Origin: Actinomycetes bacterium
GTDB taxonomy: Bacteria; Actinomycetota; Acidimicrobiia; Acidimicrobiales; Palsa-688
Direction of reading: 5' to 3'
NCBI GenBank assembly: GCA_021816565.1
Contig: JAKAXN010000317.1
Coordinates: 1-5,551 of the forward strand
DNA: 5,551 nucleotides
The position numbers were made by a program, and so were the translations under genes. Under the pieces are notes generated by a model, which saw only the letters and a list, made by a program, of their open reading frames with translations, ran no database searches and was not told the DNA's origin. Of this stretch, positions 4,109 through 5,551 are shown piece by piece; position 1 is the stretch's first letter; each line of letters begins with the position of its first letter.

Positions 4109-5551
4109 ATGTCCCAGTTTCTTTCGCTCACCGTGGCGGGGGTTGCCACCTACGGGTGCATATACGCGCTGACCGCCATGGGCCTGGTGGTCACGTACGC
4201 GACCTCCGGCATCTTCAACTTCGCCCAGGGCGCCATCGGGATGATCGGGGCCTTCCTGTACTGGGAGTTCGGCCCCCACTGGGGCTTGCCGTCATGGGCC
4301 GCCCTGATCATGGTGGTGCTGGTCATCACCCCACTGCTGGGCGCCCTCATAGAGCGACTGGTGGTCCGCCGCTTGGAGAACGCCAACCTCGAGGCCAAGC
4401 TCACGGTGACGATCGCCCTGCTGCTGCTCGGCATCGCCGCCGCCACCGCCATCTGGAATCCCCAGACCAGCCGTAGCATCCCGCAGTTCTTCAACGGCCA
4501 CCAGGTCTCCATCGGTGGGGTCGTCCTCACCTGGCACCAGCTGATCATCGTGGTGGTGGCGGCCGGGGCGGCCGGGCTCCTCCGGCTGTTCTTCTACCGC
4601 ACCCGGGCCGGGGTGGCCACCAGGGCCGTGGTCGACGACCGGGAGCTGGCCGCCCTCACCGGGGCCGCCCCGGCCCGGTTCTCCCAGCTCGGCTGGGCCA
4701 TGGGTTGCTCACTGGCTTCCGTCGCCGGGATCCTCATCGCCCCGTTGATCAACCTGGACATAACCAACCTGACCCTGCTGGTCATCAGCGGCTACGCCGC
4801 GGCCATGGTCGGCCGGTTGAAGAGCCTCCCCCTGACCTTCGCCGGGGCCATCGCCCTGGGGCTCCTGCAGTCCTACGCCATCGGCTACCTGCCGGTCAGC
4901 GTGGCGTGGAGCGACCTGGAGCAGGTCATCCCGATGCTGTTCCTGCTCATCGTCATGCTGGTGCTGCCCCAGACCCGGGCCGGGCTCAACCGCCGGGTCA
5001 TGGTCCGGGCGCCGAGGGTGGTCAACCTCAGGGAGTCGCTCGTCGTCGGCGCCGGCTTCCTGGTGGTGGCCGTGATCGCCTCCAGGCTGCTGAGCTCCTC
5101 CGGGCTGGGGTACGCCAACCGGGGGGTGGCGCTGGCCATCATCATGCTGTCGCTGGTGCTGCTGACCGGCTACGGCGGGCAGGTGTCGCTGTGCCAGTTG
5201 AGCTTCGCCGGCCTCGGGGCCTTCGCCATGGCCAAGGTCGGAGGGGGGCACGGCTCCCTGCTCGGGCTGCTCGCCGCGGTGGGCCTGGCCGGGGCGGTGG
5301 GGGCCGTCGTGGCCCTGCCGGCCCTTCGCCTGCGCGGCCTGTACCTGGCCCTGGCCACCCTGGCCTTCGCCCAGGGGCTGGACGCGGCGTTCTTCAACAA
5401 CACCGACGTGTTCGGCGTGTCGCTGTCGATAACCGTCGCCCGGCCCTCCCTGCCGGGGGTCTCCCTGGCGAGCGACCGGGCCTACCTGGTGGTGTTGTGT
5501 GTGGTGTTCGCCCTGGTGGCGATCGGGGTGCTGGCCGTGCGACGGTCCCGC
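4109..5551 (+). CDS. livH/livM: Branched-chain amino-acid-type ABC transporter, LivH-LivM fused permease, C-terminus cut by window edge
   Basis: From ATG at 4109, 481 codons run without a stop to the right edge. Residues 1-290 are a complete LivH-type permease. GLVVTYATSGIFNFAQGAIG (25-44) is the LivH N-terminal signature, and the cytoplasmic loop with TGAAPARFSQLGWAMG (184-199) is the EAA-like site that contacts the ATPase. A basic linker (TRAGLNRRVMVRAPRVVNLR, about 290-309) leads without a stop into a LivM-type permease. Its signatures are LTGYGGQVSLCQLSFAGLGA (352-371) and LRLRGLYLALATLAFAQ (406-422). Normally these are two inner-membrane proteins that pair to form the channel; here one chain supplies both. 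The partners (LivG/LivF ATPases, a periplasmic-binding-protein homologue) should lie to the right, and a LivG fusion is possible. Substrates of this family include branched-chain amino acids, urea and short amides; the choice cannot be made here. There is no good ribosome binding site before the ATG, but LivH homology begins within about 15 residues of it. Confidence 0.92.
   Translation, partial: MSQFLSLTVAGVATYGCIYALTAMGLVVTYATSGIFNFAQGAIGMIGAFLYWEFGPHWGLPSWAALIMVVLVITPLLGALIERLVVRRLENANLEAKLTVTIALLLLGIAAATAIWNPQTSRSIPQFFNGHQVSIGGVVLTWHQLIIVVVAAGAAGLLRLFFYRTRAGVATRAVVDDRELAALTGAAPARFSQLGWAMGCSLASVAGILIAPLINLDITNLTLLVISGYAAAMVGRLKSLPLTFAGAIALGLLQSYAIGYLPVSVAWSDLEQVIPMLFLLIVMLVLPQTRAGLNRRVMVRAPRVVNLRESLVVGAGFLVVAVIASRLLSSSGLGYANRGVALAIIMLSLVLLTGYGGQVSLCQLSFAGLGAFAMAKVGGGHGSLLGLLAAVGLAGAVGAVVALPALRLRGLYLALATLAFAQGLDAAFFNNTDVFGVSLSITVARPSLPGVSLASDRAYLVVLCVVFALVAIGVLAVRRSR

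Noticed and set aside
3121..4149. 342-codon minus-strand frame
   Set aside because: Antisense to the crotonase gene over nearly its full length; Gly/His/Asp-rich shadow composition.
4709..5251. 180-codon minus-strand frame within the permease region
   Set aside because: Gln/His/Asp/Gly-rich antisense of hydrophobic membrane codons; no motif.
1..5551. CRISPR array, insertion sequence, phage, toxin-antitoxin or defence genes
   Set aside because: No regularly spaced repeats, transposase-like protein, terminal inverted repeats or att-like sites were seen; base composition and codon use look uniform throughout.

Overview
The window is very GC-rich (about 70% or more by eye), with strongly G/C-ending codons and tightly packed genes on both strands. 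It has an F420-binding PPOX-type oxidoreductase, an SCO6745-like protein, GTG starts, and several genes whose -10-like hexamer sits 6-7 nt before the start codon. This points to a high-GC actinomycete. An Acidimicrobiia-type genome is my best guess, but that is inference. I see no mobile element, CRISPR array, rRNA or tRNA.

Layout: (1) 1-619, minus strand, the N-terminal 206 residues of a PrmA-type ribosomal protein L11 methyltransferase, running off the left edge. (2) A 75-bp divergent gap with a perfect 12-bp inverted repeat. (3) 695-1435, plus, an SCO6745-like protein of unknown function. (4) 1445-1651, minus, a 68-residue charged, probably disordered protein, convergent with the previous gene. 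(5) A 130-bp divergent gap with a candidate SigF/SigB-type promoter. (6) 1782-2246, plus, an SRPBCC/polyketide-cyclase-fold protein with a strong ribosome binding site. (7) A GC-rich hairpin between convergent genes. (8) 2328-2714, minus, a PPOX-class F420-dependent enzyme. (9) 2767-3090, plus, a GlsB/YeaQ-type small membrane protein. (10) 3112-3921, plus, a crotonase-superfamily protein with one catalytic Glu replaced by His. (11) A 187-bp leader region with a palindrome and a short tandem repeat. (12) 4109 to the right edge, plus, a LivH-LivM fused permease of a branched-chain amino-acid-type ABC transporter, still open at the edge.

The genes do not form one pathway. PrmA acts in translation. 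The SRPBCC protein, the GlsB-type membrane protein and perhaps the small charged protein look like a loose stress or housekeeping neighbourhood. The crotonase and the fused permease belong to acyl-CoA and amino-acid or amide uptake metabolism. No complete new defence or mobile system is visible. The most notable points are the LivH-LivM fusion, the Glu-to-His change in the crotonase, and the regulatory DNA: one inverted repeat over two divergent promoters, a SigF-like promoter, and repeated signs of leaderless transcription.
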